From assembly GCA_038093975.1 (NCBI GenBank), contig JBBPTG010000002.1:1-64000 (forward strand): a DNA stretch of 64,000 bases, read 5' to 3'. Shown here in pieces: positions 23,360 through 35,243 of the stretch; the first letter of the stretch is position 1; each line of letters opens with the position of its first letter. The position numbers and the translations under genes are program-made. Origin of the DNA: Chalciporus piperatus. Taxonomy: Eukaryota > Basidiomycota > Agaricomycetes > Boletales > Boletaceae. Under the pieces are notes generated by a model. That model was not told the origin of the DNA. It saw nothing but the letters and a program-made list of their open reading frames with translations, and searched no databases.

Positions 23360-23795
23360 ACGTAGCGGGCTTTGCCACGCAGGTGGCCTTCCAAACTTAT
23401 TTGATAAGGCACCCCAAGGCATCGCCTTTTCCGAATCAAGAAATTGAGCGGTTTGAAGTCGGCCAGTCAAGTGATTGCCGAGCTCGGCAACCTATGTTCG
23501 TTTTACCGCCCGGCTTTATTTGCAACAGATCCCACTACCACTCATCTCACCCCGCCTTTCTTTCCTTCATCGATATCAGCGGTCGTCCTGCTACCATACT
23601 TCTCAGTATCCCCGTCGTGCATTTTCTCTTCCAGTTCTACTCGTATCAGGAGCCTCACTTGCCTCAAACTCGCTCTCCCTGAGCATCTTCATCTTAACCC
23701 TTAATTTAACCGACCTTCCCCGGTCGATAAACTGACGCCGAGTCACCGCTAACGTTGATAACCGTACTCTCCAAGCATTTCTGTGCCTAGCCATA
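23360..23795 (+). promoter_or_regulatory. Upstream region of the priB-like gene
   Basis: Pyrimidine-rich sequence, with long TC-rich runs near 23500-23690, precedes the ATG at 23796. The small open frames across it are compositional. No TATA box is evident. Confidence 0.4.
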
Positions 23796-26700
23796 ATGCA
23801 GACCCTTTCAGAGCTTGGGGATATGCAGTCTTCAAAATTGGTGTAAGACACAATGCCATACTTTCCTTCTTCCAGTCAATTTACCTGTATATCCCACACA
23901 GGCCCAAACCACCTGTCGTCAGAAACCCTCGAGCTTGTACGGTATGTCGCGCGGCCAAGGTATGTTCTTCAAGAACTATTAAATTTTCCGAGTTCACACC
24001 CATCCAGATGAAGTGTGTTGGGGCAGAGGATGGCCAGAAACCGTGCCAGAGGTGTAAGAGGACCAACGTTGAGTATGTGGAAGGCAGTGCCGTTTCACAC
24101 CATGATGATCACACCGTTACTATTACAGATGCATTTTCGAGAAACATCGGCGCGGTCGCAAGCCAGGGTCCAAGTATGCGAATCCACTTCCTTCCTCAAG
24201 CGCTGGTCGGTCCCTGACCTGTCTTCACCTAGACTATCGGAGGCGTCGAAGATGCTCCGACGTCTGGAAAAGGGGTTGAATTCTGCGAAGCTCAAGGCGA
24301 ACGAAACGGCAATGTCCTCCGCGTTCCCTCCTGTCGATTCCCACTCTCCACAAACAGAAACTCAGTTCGGCACTATCATTGGACCTGTCGACCAATACAG
24401 TACCGCAGGTAATGATGCAACTCCGCGTTCCCTGCTGTGACTTAGGTTTACTTCGTGTCTGTGGCCCTTCAGCTTCTTCTGGCCGGCCTTCAGATGGCGA
24501 CGACGAGGACGACCGAGGTGACGAAAAATTTCCTGCAAAACTCATCCGCAGAGAAAACTCGTTTTTTCGAACCATTCTGAACCCGGAGCACAGGTCACCT
24601 TACCCCCTTATCGCCCCCCAGTTGTCACGGAGCGACTTAGATAATTCCCAGCATCTACGACCTGCTCCTCTCCCGGCTGGATACCAGGATCCGATCACGG
24701 CTGGCCTTATAACAGAGGACAAAGCGAAGATGCTCTTCGATGCCATCTTTTTGCGGCTCAATCCATTTATCAATCTGTTTGACCCGCAAGTACACTCGGT
24801 AAACTATGTGCGCTCTAAATGTCCCCTTTTGTTTACCACCCTCATTGCTGCCGGGTGTAAATTTTTCGAGCCGAACCTTTATAAGGATTGTCTCCACTTG
24901 GCACATGAGTTAGCAGTGCGTGCGTTTGCGGAAGGGTGGAAACGAGTCGAGGTGGTCCAAGCATTTGCGTGTTTGACGTATTGGAGAGAGCAAGATGACA
25001 ACGTACGTTCAACGCCCTCGTCCTCACTTGGTTGTCATTCATGATATACTTGCAGCGTACATGGATGTACATTGGCTACGTGCGGCAAGGCTCCTGTGAT
25101 GACGATGTTCTGATCGCTGACACAATTGACAGGCATGTCGAATGGCCGTTGAACTGGGTCTCAATCGTTTCGTGGCGAAACCACCCGCAAATGAAACAGA
25201 ATTGCAGCTGATTGAACGACGAAACTGCGAAAGAACGTATCTTGTTCTATTTGTTCACGATCGGAGTCTTAGCATGCAAACCGGGCGCCATTGGATGCTC
25301 CCCGAGGTGCGTGGTTGAAAACTGAAAGTTATTCATCGGTTTACCTGCTTTCAGGATGATTTTATCAGAAATGCGGAAACTTGGCATGAAAGAGGCGGTT
25401 CTCCCATCCGATGTGAGGATGTTATTGTCGCCGCATTCATACAATTGCGGAGAATTGCGGTATGTATGGTCAACTGAGGACTATAACTGCAGCTGAGACC
25501 TCTCGTGTAGGCGGAAACCACTGACATGTTGCATACAAATCGAAGTCTCCTTGACAGCGGGAGTGGTCAGATTAACATTGACATGGCGCTCAAAAATGCA
25601 AACGCTAAGTTACAACAATGGACAACAAAATGGGACCACGAAATGCGGAGGGGTGAGCGACATCTTTGTATCCGTGTAACATGCTTGACTCCCTCTGTAG
25701 CAAACGGCGAATCCTTCCACTTCTCATTCCTCAAATTCTTTCGCCTATACACCAGTCTGTTTTTGAATAGCTTTGGTGTGCAAGTTAATGCTCCTCCCGT
25801 GAGTATATATGCTCAGCATATTTCATTGCCATACTAACAACGTCATTTCAGGAAGATCGTACGAACAGTCACTTGCGAGCCCTGTCAGCATGCTTCGAGC
25901 ATGCTCTTAACGTCCTTCAAATTGCTTCTAAGGATTTCAGGGATCTTGGCGTTCTGGTATGTAGCGCAAATGCGTGTATGCTCTGACAATTTGCTCACCA
26001 TTTTCCTCAGAGATATGGCCAAGAAACTACATCCGTCATGACGGCTTATTCTGCAATCTTCGTTTTGAAGGTATGACGTTTGTGCTCTGTAGAATCCCTG
26101 CTCAAAGCTTTTCAGTTGTTACGAAGTTCAGATGCGCACACAGGCTTACAATCGGAGTTACCTGAGGGTGCAGCACGGGAAATACATGAGATGATCATAA
26201 GAACCGCCGAAGCGTACAATGAAGCCGCCCACTTCTCTCCCACTTCATCGTCTGCGGCATACCATGCCCGTTTTTTGTGGCATCTCATTCACATGCATCG
26301 TACACGCCCAGGGGCTGCGAGGGATCGCCCACATTCAGACCATGCTATCGACGATTCTGCTCAGAGTACGCTTCCTGTTGTCTCGCACTTAATCATTTCT
26401 AACAATCACTGACAGGGGAACAGGCCTCGCCACCCCAGACGTTGCATTCCCTAGACGAAGGTACTCGGAATCTCACTTCTCATCATGTTAATTACTCTGT
26501 ACCGAGTCCGCAAGAAAGTTATCAGTCGAACGGGAGTGGGATCATATACGGTCCAACGACGCGTTTCCCATATCCACCTCCTATGGCCCCGTCGTTCATT
26601 GATTACACACCAGCAGACTTCCATTACTATCGCACAATGCTCTTTGACCTGGGGTTTGGCGGCGTAGAACATCATGTCCCGTCAGTGAACGATAGTTTGC

Positions 26701-26798
26701 GCAACATCACGTATAGTGAAAGCGCGACCGCTCATTATACCCAGTATCCTTATGGACCCACGCAGCCAGCTGGTCAGGCCAGTTTCGTGGGGAGCTAA
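23796..26798 (+). CDS. priB: Zn2Cys6 fungal transcription factor, priB-like
   Basis: The N-terminus assembled from five short exons reads MQTLSELGDMQSSKLV followed by PKPPVVRNPRACTVCRAAK. The cluster has CX2CX6CX9CX2CX6C spacing and is followed by the basic linker EKHRRGRKPGSK and the dimerisation-like LSEASKMLRRLEKGL. This combination is that of Lentinula PriB and its many basidiomycete relatives. A fungal-specific regulatory domain follows (about 24600-26400), with DKAKMLFDAIFLRLNPFINLFDP, LFTTLIAAGCKF, ACRMAVELGLNRF and RNCERTYLVLFVHDRSLSMQTGR. The C-terminus is Tyr/Pro/Ser-rich, ending AGQASFVGS. I chose the ATG at 23796 because the donor at GT/GTAAGA keeps the frame into the cluster. It acts presumably in the nucleus; its targets cannot be inferred. 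It faces the NUP37-like gene with 98 bp between stops. Confidence 0.88.
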
Positions 26799-26896
26799 TA
26801 TTCTCGCTATTGTGCTGTTCCATTTGTATTTCATAGAATGTCGGCTACACTCTTTGGTTTGACGTATGCTACCTATGTCGTCCTGACCGCTCTCTG

Positions 26897-28317
26897 TTAT
26901 TCGTCTCCAACCGAAAACACTGCAACTTGTTGACCAAAGGCGATTGCAAGCAACGGGTGACCATGGATTGCCATGAAGTCGAAGTCTCGGATACAATGTG
27001 GACGGGGTGCCACATTGATGAGGCTAGGTTGTGCATGCACATACCCAACGTTATGAACGTGAAGAACCGCCCCTCTCTTGACGGAATGGGCAGCAATAGC
27101 AAAATAATCTGGGTTCGTCGGACACCAGCTGTCGCACGTTGGTAAGCACTTTGGGGCTGCGATCGCAAATAAGCACACACCGGAAAACATGCCCACCGTC
27201 AGGGAAAGTGACTCCGGTATGTATGGGCTTGCCACCGCGAAGTTTCGACATGTCCCAAATTGCGAAGCGTGATCCATAGGTTGCTCCCACTCTACCAAGG
27301 CATCCATTACGATAAATGCGATGCAGTCGAGGATCTGCACTCACATATTGACATTATCACGGCGCCAGGCAGCAAATCCTGTGCTCTGGGACGACGTTCC
27401 GATAAGCGAGTAAGTCAGAGAGTGCGGTTCGACAAGTTCGATCAATGTAGAGTGTCTCCAGCTTCCTTGTTCGGTCGAGGCAGGATCAGTGCGCCAGTCC
27501 GTCAGAAAGACAGAACCGCGACAATCAGAAACAAGGAATTCCTTGCTGCTCGTGGGATGCGAACTGACTGATGTCAAGGGGTGTGGAAAGGCAATCACAT
27601 AGGCAGTGGGCTGAGGTCGGGGGTTGACTGGCGAGGAAGCGCAGTCGCCGGTGGTTTCTGGAGAAGGGACTCCGGAAGAAATATCGAGAGTTGGAAGAAG
27701 ATCCCACACCATTAGCATTTTGTCGTCTACATGCAGCCGTGTCAGCCGTGTCCCTCATCGACCTAGCTCTCAAACACTTTCGAGTGACCCACCTGAGACG
27801 GAAGCAACATAGCGTGCGTTATCCTGGTCGCGACCCCCACAAAAACACATATCCTTCACTTTGCCGTGGTGCCCACTCAGGCCTCCGCCAAAAGGGAATA
27901 TGTGTTCGTTCGATGACGCAGATTTTGTAAGGAGGTGCAAGCCAAAGTCAATTCCTGCGACAGCAATCCTGCGCATCGGTGATTAAGCATACACTCCCCA
28001 CGGGGGATAACGTTCAGACGAACTCGATGAGCCAACCATCGCTGGTGCTGGGCGACAGTGTGCGAGGGGACCAGGCTAACGCGGTTATTCTAGTTCCAAC
28101 GTGGAACGAAGCCAGTCTTTTGGCTGCAGTTACGCTCTGGGATATAGTTTTCAGTGACAGTGCGTTCGGAGTACAGCAGAGATTGGCTGACTATCTGGTA
28201 AACTTCAACAGAATGCTCACCTCCGAAGGCCAATAGGTCGGATCCGTCCTCATGGTAGCACGACCGTACCACATACACATCTGAACCATGGTCTATTCTG
28301 AAGACGCCTGCATCCAT
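26897..28317 (-). CDS. NUP37: WD40-repeat nucleoporin, Nup37-like
   Basis: Exons assemble a beta-propeller: MDAGVFRIDHGSDVYVVRSC, DLLAFGGEHSVEVYQI, SFHVGTRITALAWSP, GLSGHHGKVKDMCFCGG, YVASVSDDKMLMVWDLLPTL and, toward the C-terminus, NPDYFAIAAHSVKRGAVLHV. WD-type dipeptides and the HDxP/GH-spaced blades support a WD40 protein. The ordering and wording match fungal Nup37, a peripheral subunit of the Nup107-160 nuclear pore scaffold. I recognise it by pattern only, and other WD40 families cannot be excluded. The ATG at 28317-28315 is preceded by no better start. The start lies about 377 bp from the divergent URA6 ATG. Confidence 0.65.
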
Positions 28318-28693
28318 GGCTATCGGCCGTTTTGCTGTAGGGAAAAAAAATTGATTTTCGTAGAATGCGGTGAGGAAATACAAACAAACCGTGGAATCTG
28401 CTTTGTTACCGTAAGTAGTGTAGTGTTAACTGTGGGACAATTTCAAGACTATGCCCCAGTGCTTTAGTTCGTTGTATGCCTTCCGCATCTACTTGTAAAG
28501 GTCCGAATCCGTTACTCTTCCTGGGGTTACTCCTTTTATCTAGTGGAACCTTCCTCCTTATCGCGAAACACAGAGAAGCAACCCATCCCGCTTCTAAGCA
28601 ACCACTGCAACACGCTCACCCCCTCGTTCCACCCCGACAAGACCATCAAGGATCGCGTTAGAAATCTCGCAATCGATAACTTACCAACCGACA

Positions 28694-29591
28694 ATGTCAT
28701 CGATCGTGGATGGTGTTACAAAACCTGTGTTCGACTCTAAGAAGGTCTCCGTGATCTATGTGCTCGGAGGGCCCGGTGCAGGAAAGTTGATGCAACTTAA
28801 AGCGGCATGGATCTCTATGTATTGACATATGTGCAGGCAAGGGAACCCAGTGTAACAGACTCGTGAAAGACTTTGATTTCAGTCATCTGTCAGGTAAATT
28901 ATCGATTCACGCTCATTCTCCTTTCCCAACCGTATTGGTCCCGTAGCTGGTGATCTCTTGCGTGCTGAGCAGAATCGGGAAGGCTCTCAGTACGGCGATT
29001 TGATTCGGACGTGTATTCGCGAAGGCACCATCGTTCCAATGGATGTTACCATTAAGCTCCTGGAGAACGCCATGTCCGCAGAGCTGCAGACACGCTCCGG
29101 TCCGGGATGGACAGACGGAAAAGGTCGTTTCCTCATCGATGGCTTTCCCCGCAAAATCGATCAAGCTTTAAAGTTCGACGAGACAGTACGTCGCTCACCC
29201 ATGGGTCCGTTTTAGTTGCTGATCTCGGAAAGGTTTGTGTTCCATCACAAGTCTTGGTTTTTGAGGCCGACCAGGATGTAATGATTCGCCGGATTTTGGA
29301 ACGCGGCAAGACTAGCGGACGGGAAGATGACAATATCGAAAGCTTGAGAAAGCGTTTCCGTATGTGTGTTTCCTTGGGGCACCGAAATAGACTGAAGGCG
29401 ACTTTAGGAACGCATAACGAGCTCACTGAACCTGTCATCAAGCATTACGAAAACCGAGGAAATGTTGTACAGGTATGCATCTGAGGCTACAATGAACCGT
29501 TCCTTAGGACCGCTTGCAGATCGACAGCAACCAGTCGATTGAACAGTGTCACAAAGAAGCCAGTGCCGCAGTTCTTAAAGTTTTGGCCTGA
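28694..29591 (+). CDS. URA6: UMP-CMP kinase (uridylate kinase)
   Basis: Phosphorylates UMP and CMP with ATP for pyrimidine nucleotide supply. The start [20 protein letters not shown] leads to [13 protein letters not shown] (P-loop). AGDLLRAEQ follows, the NMP-binding segment, then [14 protein letters not shown], the lid-type [12 protein letters not shown] and IESLRKRF. The C-terminus ends [11 protein letters not shown]. Length about 200 residues, normal for the family. There are five introns. The first, inside the P-loop (28782-28836), has no GT donor: the only frame-keeping junction is G/GAAAGT...TGCAG/GC, i.e. GA-AG. Its other signals (TTGAC branch point, GTGCAG end) are good. Confidence 0.93.
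28782..28836 (+). other. URA6: Non-canonical GA-AG intron in URA6 P-loop
   Basis: The expected donor GTAAGT reads GAAAGT. The short direct repeat GTGCAGG at both ends allows several splice registers, but none is GT-AG. All of them yield GGPGAGKGTQC. Splicing at the only nearby GT (after GGAAA) would shift the frame. Confidence 0.7.
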
Positions 29592-29790
29592 CCTCGCTTC
29601 CCAGTATACCCAATGTTGTGGTACTGCTAGACACCAGTACATGTAGGATATTAGACGTGAACACAAAACCTTCTGTTGTGAGTTGGCAACGTTGCTCTGC
29701 AAAAAGCGCGACCCCTTTGCTCTATCGTGAATATGGCGCCATCTGCGCAGAGCAAATGTGCCTTCTCGTCGATCTCATTCTGGCAGAGCG

Positions 29791-30909
29791 TCAGTGAGCA
29801 ATACTACTGGAGCAAGAGCAACGAACGGGTATCCATTCCCAACCACCGCATCTAAAACATTCGACAACTGCTTTGCCGTTCCCACACTCCATGATGTCCC
29901 CGTTCTCTGAATAACGCAGATTTAAATGGTTCCCGTCCTGATACACTGCAGTGAGGACTGCGACGAGAGTTTGTGCGAACTTTTCTCTTGCTTGTGGGGT
30001 ATCCGCGGTGAAAGTTGGATCACGTTGGGGACGAACCATGACAACGTCCATCGAAAGGCCCTCTGGTGGTTTCCTCGATAACATGGGGTTGATGCGGAAA
30101 TCAGGCTCCAGCCGATCTGCATTCACGGAGGATACGAAGTAGGCGAATGGGCCGTCTAAATCAAATGTGGAATTTCCCTCATCGCAGTCGTGATAGGGAA
30201 CAAAATCACCCCTTCCCGGATCATAGATATGGACGCCACCAAGTGATGGCATAGGCAAGAGCTTGGCGCGGCTGGAATACCATCTGGTGATGTTTTGCTG
30301 TGCCGCAACTTTGAACCGTTCGATTCCAGGCATTTCCTTGCGCAACTGCTCTGAATCCTGAAGAATAGCTGCGTGTAAGGCTGTGGAGGTGACAACGGTC
30401 GACACTACAGGGCGGGGACATCCACCCTGGTCATGATGTGCAGAGAATAACGTGAAGGCCAGGGTCAGGGGTCTAGGCGGCGTCGAGGATCCGCGGAGAA
30501 AAGCCTCTAAGGACTGTAATTTATAGTTGTCTGTGCCGAGGTCCCGGGTCGGAGTGGGCCTGAATAAGGAGGAATAGAGAGCATTCGCTGTTCCGCATGG
30601 CACGAGGACGAAGTTGACTGTGAAGGAAGGGTTGTTCTCGCGCACACCCTTGACGGTGGCTGAGGCGAGATAGTCTATGATTTCATGGAGAGTGCCATCT
30701 CCAGAGCCGAGCACGATGGTAATATCCCCCTCGTATTTTTCGAGGAAATCAAGCACCTCCATGCCCGCATGACCGGGTGCATTGGTGCAAATGATCTTTG
30801 GGGTCATATTTGCACCGCGGAGAAGGGGAATGACACGGTTATTGAAGAACTGTTCCGCCGTGGAGTCACCGCAAACTGGATTGTAGATGACAAGGACTCG
30901 GAGGGACAT
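29791..30909 (-). CDS. Diacylglycerol/sphingoid-base kinase family protein (single exon)
   Basis: A 372-codon intronless frame with the DAGK catalytic fold. The N-terminus MSLRVLVIYNPVCGD is the ATP-site strand with NP...G. VLGSGDGTLHEIIDYL is the signature GDGT motif and VLVPCGTANAL the second nucleotide-site motif. A C-terminal half of beta-rich sequence ends DIMECGNGKAVVECFRCGG. The fold phosphorylates lipids such as sphingosine, ceramide or diacylglycerol. At 372 residues it is shorter than yeast Lcb4/Lcb5 and lacks an obvious membrane segment, so the substrate is unknown. Most neighbours have many introns, so an intronless gene is unusual here. It is divergent to the nitrilase gene. Confidence 0.85.
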   Translation of the reverse strand: MSLRVLVIYNPVCGDSTAEQFFNNRVIPLLRGANMTPKIICTNAPGHAGMEVLDFLEKYEGDITIVLGSGDGTLHEIIDYLASATVKGVRENNPSFTVNFVLVPCGTANALYSSLFRPTPTRDLGTDNYKLQSLEAFLRGSSTPPRPLTLAFTLFSAHHDQGGCPRPVVSTVVTSTALHAAILQDSEQLRKEMPGIERFKVAAQQNITRWYSSRAKLLPMPSLGGVHIYDPGRGDFVPYHDCDEGNSTFDLDGPFAYFVSSVNADRLEPDFRINPMLSRKPPEGLSMDVVMVRPQRDPTFTADTPQAREKFAQTLVAVLTAVYQDGNHLNLRYSENGDIMECGNGKAVVECFRCGGWEWIPVRCSCSSSIAH

Positions 30910-31240
30910 GTCTGTATACGAACGTGTGTTAGCTGAGCTCCAGACCCTGATAGATCATTAAAGCTGACGAGGTCAGAGCCAGACAACTGTCACTGGACAC
31001 GCCAGGACTTGGCAGTAAATTGCAGAACGGGTTGGACTTTTGAACTTGCAATTGTTATCCGAGGGTTCCACTCAAGCTTAGTTCCACCAATCCACGTAGA
31101 GCTGGATAAGTATCATCTGATCATAACGACAATCTGAAACAGTTTGACGCCGGAGTCCCGTTCGGACTCCAGGCTGTACTGTTGACACAGTGACTGTAAC
31201 TAATTGCAATTGGTTGGTTTCAGAAAAGGCTCTCCCGCGG

Positions 31241-32736
31241 ATGTTCTCGTTGCTTCGTCGCGCTTCGGCCAACAGATCATCTTCCATCCGCCTAGTACAT
31301 CGAACCATGTCCTCTGTGCCCGAGTTCAAGCCATTCAAACTGGCGCTCATCCAGCTTGGCAGCCCCTCTTATGGCAAAGAAAATCCCACTGAAACCGAGA
31401 TCAAGCGAGCCAACCTGGAGCATGCTCGGGCCAAAATCGACGAGGCTGCTGGCGAGAAGCCAGACCTAGTCGTGTTGCCTGTAAGCAGCTTGCGAGCCTA
31501 GTTCACTTTGTCTTCTGCATCCTTACATCTGTCAGGAATGCTTTAACTCGCCTTATGGCCATGTGCACTTCCCCATATATGCCGAAACCATCGGCTATGT
31601 ACCGGAGCAAGAATATGATATCGAGAAATCTCAGAGTCAAAGCGTGAAGATGCTTTCAGCAGCAGCATCAAAGAACCGTGTCTGGCTCATCGGAGGTACT
31701 CTAGTCTGAGCGATATACGTGATCGACTGTCAAAGCTGATAATGCCTAGGTTCGATTCCTGAGAGGGATGCGGCTACGGGCAAGGTGTACAACACCTGCC
31801 CGGTATTTTCACCACAAGGCACGAAGATGATACCCGGTCGTCCGCCTCGCTTACACTTTCTACAGGCAAACTTGTGGCGATACATCGCAAAGTCCACCTG
31901 TTCGACATTGATGTTCCGGGGGCAATCAAATTCAAAGTGTGTTCGCTGCTTTCTCGACTTTGGAAGGGTAATTGATTGTGTAGGAAAGCGAGACCCTGAC
32001 GGCCGGCTCGAGTAGCACATTCTTTGATACAGGTACGACCATCAAATCGTTATATGATCACGCTGATACCCTACAATAGAGTTTGCCCGGATTGGCTTAG
32101 GAATATGCTATGATGTGCGCTTTCCGGAGCTGGCCATGATCGGAGCACGTCAAGGTGAAAGACTACATGGAGTTGCCATGGTCCACTCATCCATTGTTTG
32201 ACAGGATGTCAGGTACTCATCTACCCTGGGGCATTCAACATGACGACGGGACCCCTTCACTGGGAGTTGCTCCAGCGCGCTCGGTAGGTCGGCAAAACAG
32301 ACGTGAATGAGTTGATCTTACGTTTTTATCCACAGCGCAGTGGACAATCAAGTGTACTTCGCGATGTGTAGCCCTGCGCGAGACCTGAACGCAAGCTACC
32401 ATGCGGTGAGTGCTTGCGAGCGATGCTTTAGACTTTGATGGTTATGCCTGGCAGTTCGGACATTCCATGCTAGTTGATCCGTTGTGAGTATGCCCGCTGC
32501 AAGGAGCAATCGCAAGATGGCTGACGTGAGACAGTGGCAAAGTGCTGCCAGATCAGGCGGGGGAGGACGAGGTTATCCTCTATTTTGATCTTGGTGAGAT
32601 TGCCTGGCTGCGGGCAAGACAAGTGCTCAAAAGAATCTTTGCAGACCCCAAGGTATTCCTTAGAGCGAGGGCGGGTATTCCTGTGACTACGCAGAGACGA
32701 TTCGATGTCTATCCGGATGTCAGTAGTGTAGCGTGA
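31241..32736 (+). CDS. NIT3: Carbon-nitrogen hydrolase, NIT2/NIT3 omega-amidase type
   Basis: The nitrilase-superfamily catalytic triad can be placed: Glu in [10 protein letters not shown], Lys in [13 protein letters not shown], and Cys in [13 protein letters not shown]. The text [58 protein letters not shown] and [11 protein letters not shown] is that of the Nit2/Nit3 branch, which hydrolyses alpha-ketoglutaramate and deaminated glutathione. The first 25 residues ([20 protein letters not shown]) are basic and Ser-rich, a plausible mitochondrial targeting signal; a second ATG (MSSVPEFK) would give a cytosolic form. There are about seven introns. The last exon boundary near 32620-32690 is uncertain, because extra residues ([10 protein letters not shown]) precede [16 protein letters not shown]. 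Confidence 0.9.
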
Positions 32737-32930
32737 ATGTTTCTTGTAACTCGCAGCGCTGTAGGCGGCAGTAGGTGTACATCAGGCTTGCAAATGATCG
32801 ATGACTTCCTAAAGCGGATGCGCAGAAATTTCTAGGCCATTCCCAAACGTTCCACAGCCTTCCACAGCAGAGAGAGGCTTACAGAGGCTAAAGAGGCCCA
32901 CTTCACCAATTCCATTCTATCGCATCCACC

Positions 32931-34393
32931 ATGGTCAGAGAAACGTAAGTCAGTCGCCCGTCGCTCTCCATCCACGCCGACCTCTCTCCAGGAAATATTA
33001 CGATCTCCTCGAGGTATCTCCTGACGCCTCCGAAAGCGAGCTCAAAAAGGCGTACAGAAAGAAGTCAGTTCTTTTTTACCTCTCCCCTCGCCATAGCCTT
33101 ACCCTTGCTCAGAGCTTTGCGACTGCACCCGGACAAGGGTGGTGACCCCGAGTTATTCAAGGAGGTGACGCATGCGTACGTTCACGCTCTGTTGGTCTCC
33201 TTCGCCCGTTGACGCCACTGCCTAGCTATGAAGTCCTGGCAGATCCTGAGAAACGCAGTATATATGATGCGCGCGGTGAAGCAGGCCTCTCCGAGCAAGG
33301 TGGTATGGGTGGTATGGATCCGCAGGTTTGTCTCCTCTCGTCCCCTCCATCATCTCATCTTCATCTAAATCCGCTTTCAAGGATCTCTTCAGTCATCTCT
33401 TTGGCGGTGGCGGCGGCTTCTTCGGCGGTGGTGGCGGCCGATCACAGGGCGTTCGCAAAACCAAGGACCTTGTTCACCGAGTCCAAGTTTCTCTCGAGGA
33501 TCTTTACAAGGGCAAGACCACCAAGCTCGCTCTCACACGAAACGCTCTTTGTTCAAAGTGCAATGGCAAGGGCGGCAAAGACGGTGCTGTTCGAACCTGC
33601 GGATCGTGCAATGGTCGTGGCATCAAGCTTACGCTCCGCCAAATGGGTCCTATGATCCAGCAAATACAGTCTGGCTGTGACGAATGCAATGGAACGGGAG
33701 AGGTCATCAACCTCAAGGATCGCTGCACAACTTGCAAGGGCAAGAAGGTCATGCCGGAGAAGAAGATATTAGAAGTTCACATAGACAAGGGCATGAAGGG
33801 TGGACAGACCATTTCCTTCGCAGGCGAAAGCGATCAATCACCAAATGCCCAATCCGGAGATGTTGTGATCGTCATAGAAGAGAAGGCTCACGAGAAATTC
33901 AAGCGTCAGGACACCAACCTCATAACCGAGCTCGAGATCGACCTCCTCACCGCCCTTGCCGGTGGTGAGGTCGCGATCAAACACCTTGATGACCGCGCGT
34001 TACTTATCCGATTTTTGCCTGGGGAGGTTGTTAAAAACGGTCCGTTTCTCATTTCCATTGTCGCGGTTTCTGTTCTTTTGACTCCTTCCTGTATTAGATT
34101 CTGTCAAAGTGATCCGATCACAGGGCATGCCATCCCAACGGCATCACGAGCCCGGTGATCTCTACGTCAAATTCACGGTTAAATTCCCCGATACCATCGA
34201 TCCATCGAAAGCTCATCTGCTTGAGCAAGCTCTCCCGCCTCGCGCTGCTGTCCAGGGTTTCGCCAAGAACATCCATTTGGAAGAGGTGGATCTAGCGGAA
34301 CCCGATGCACGGTCGAGAGCGAACGCCATGTCGGAGGATGCGATGGATGAGGACCATGACGGCGAGCCTCGGGTACAATGTGCAAATCAGTAG
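32931..34393 (+). CDS. YDJ1: Type I DnaJ/Hsp40 co-chaperone, Ydj1-like
   Basis: Stimulates Hsp70 ATPase and delivers clients. The J domain (KYYDLLEVSPDASESELKKAY, HPDKGG) is spread over four short exons. A Gly/Phe region (FGGGGGFFGGGGGRS) follows. The zinc domain has four cysteine repeats: CSKCNGKG, CGSCNGRG, CDECNGTG and CTTCKGKK. Next come the client-binding C-terminal domains (IDKGMKGGQTISFAGESDQ; HEPGDLYVKFTVKFP). The last four residues, CANQ, form a CaaX box; yeast Ydj1 ends CASQ and is farnesylated, so the same modification is likely. An acidic stretch (SEDAMDEDHDGEP) precedes it. No defects were seen. Confidence 0.95.
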
Positions 34394-34556
34394 TTGTTGG
34401 TGCTGGCTGATGGACATTCGTCATTTGATATTTGTTGCCACAAGTACCCCAGCGATGGCACACCTGTCTCCATAGATCCACGTACATCTGTTGCTACATT
34501 CACGGTAATTATCATGCATTAAGGAACTTGGTGCAATACATGACAGAACCACTGAG

Positions 34557-35243
34557 TCATGACGTGGTATCCCAGCGAATCTGAGGTTGGTTTGGGTGAG
34601 AAGAGCACGAAGGTCACGCAAATGCTTTACCTCAGGATTTAGTTTAAATTTTTCGTATGCCTCGCGACCGAAGAAGCTGACCTCACTCTCGTTTTCTGAA
34701 CCGACAAAGTCAATGAGGGGAAGCACACCGATTTCAACACTTACCGAGACCAACGTCTGCCAGGGTTCTGTTGTCGTCATCGAGGATCCACTCATCATGG
34801 TCCAAGTTGATGATTAGATTTGTTGTCTTAAAGGGTTGAATCAGAAGGGCAACTTCAGCACTTATGCAAGGCTTGCCTTTGAACCGTGTGCCTTCGTGTA
34901 GACTTTAATAGTATCTAGCCCGCAATGAGGCGACGAAAGCTGACATGGTCAATGGCTACGAACCTAGAACAGCATTGCGATAGGGACGCCACGCAGGTCC
35001 TGTCTGGATAGCTAAGTCGGAGGAGAGATTGAATGTGAACTGATACTAGAATAACGATGACAATGCACCTTTGCGGACGATTTCCTTCAACTCTGCGATT
35101 GTCGTAGTCTCTAGATTGAGTTTGTGGAGGACGAGGCCGCGTTCGGTTCGATATTCGAAAGACTTGATCACGCGTACGGTAATTGTAGCCTCTGTTCGCG
35201 GGAGTGTTTCGTTCGTGAGTACGTCTGAGATTGTTCCGGACAT
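34557..35243 (-). CDS. UPF0538 (C2orf76-like) protein
   Basis: Six short exons give a protein of about 120 residues: ATITVRVIKSFEYRTERGLV, LHKLNLETTTIAELKEIVRK, DTIKVYTKAHGSK, NLIINLDHDEWILDDDNRT, LADVGLENESEVSFFGREAY and EKFKLNPEIRW. Order and wording match the human C2orf76/UPF0538 family, a small ubiquitin-like-looking protein of poorly known function. The intron at 34827-34876 has a GC donor (AAG/GCAAGC...TTTAAG/ACA), and reading through it hits a stop. The last intron (GTAAAG...CCTCAG) leads to IRWDTTS and TGA. The start ATG at 35243 gives MSGTISDV before the conserved part. Confidence 0.8.
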
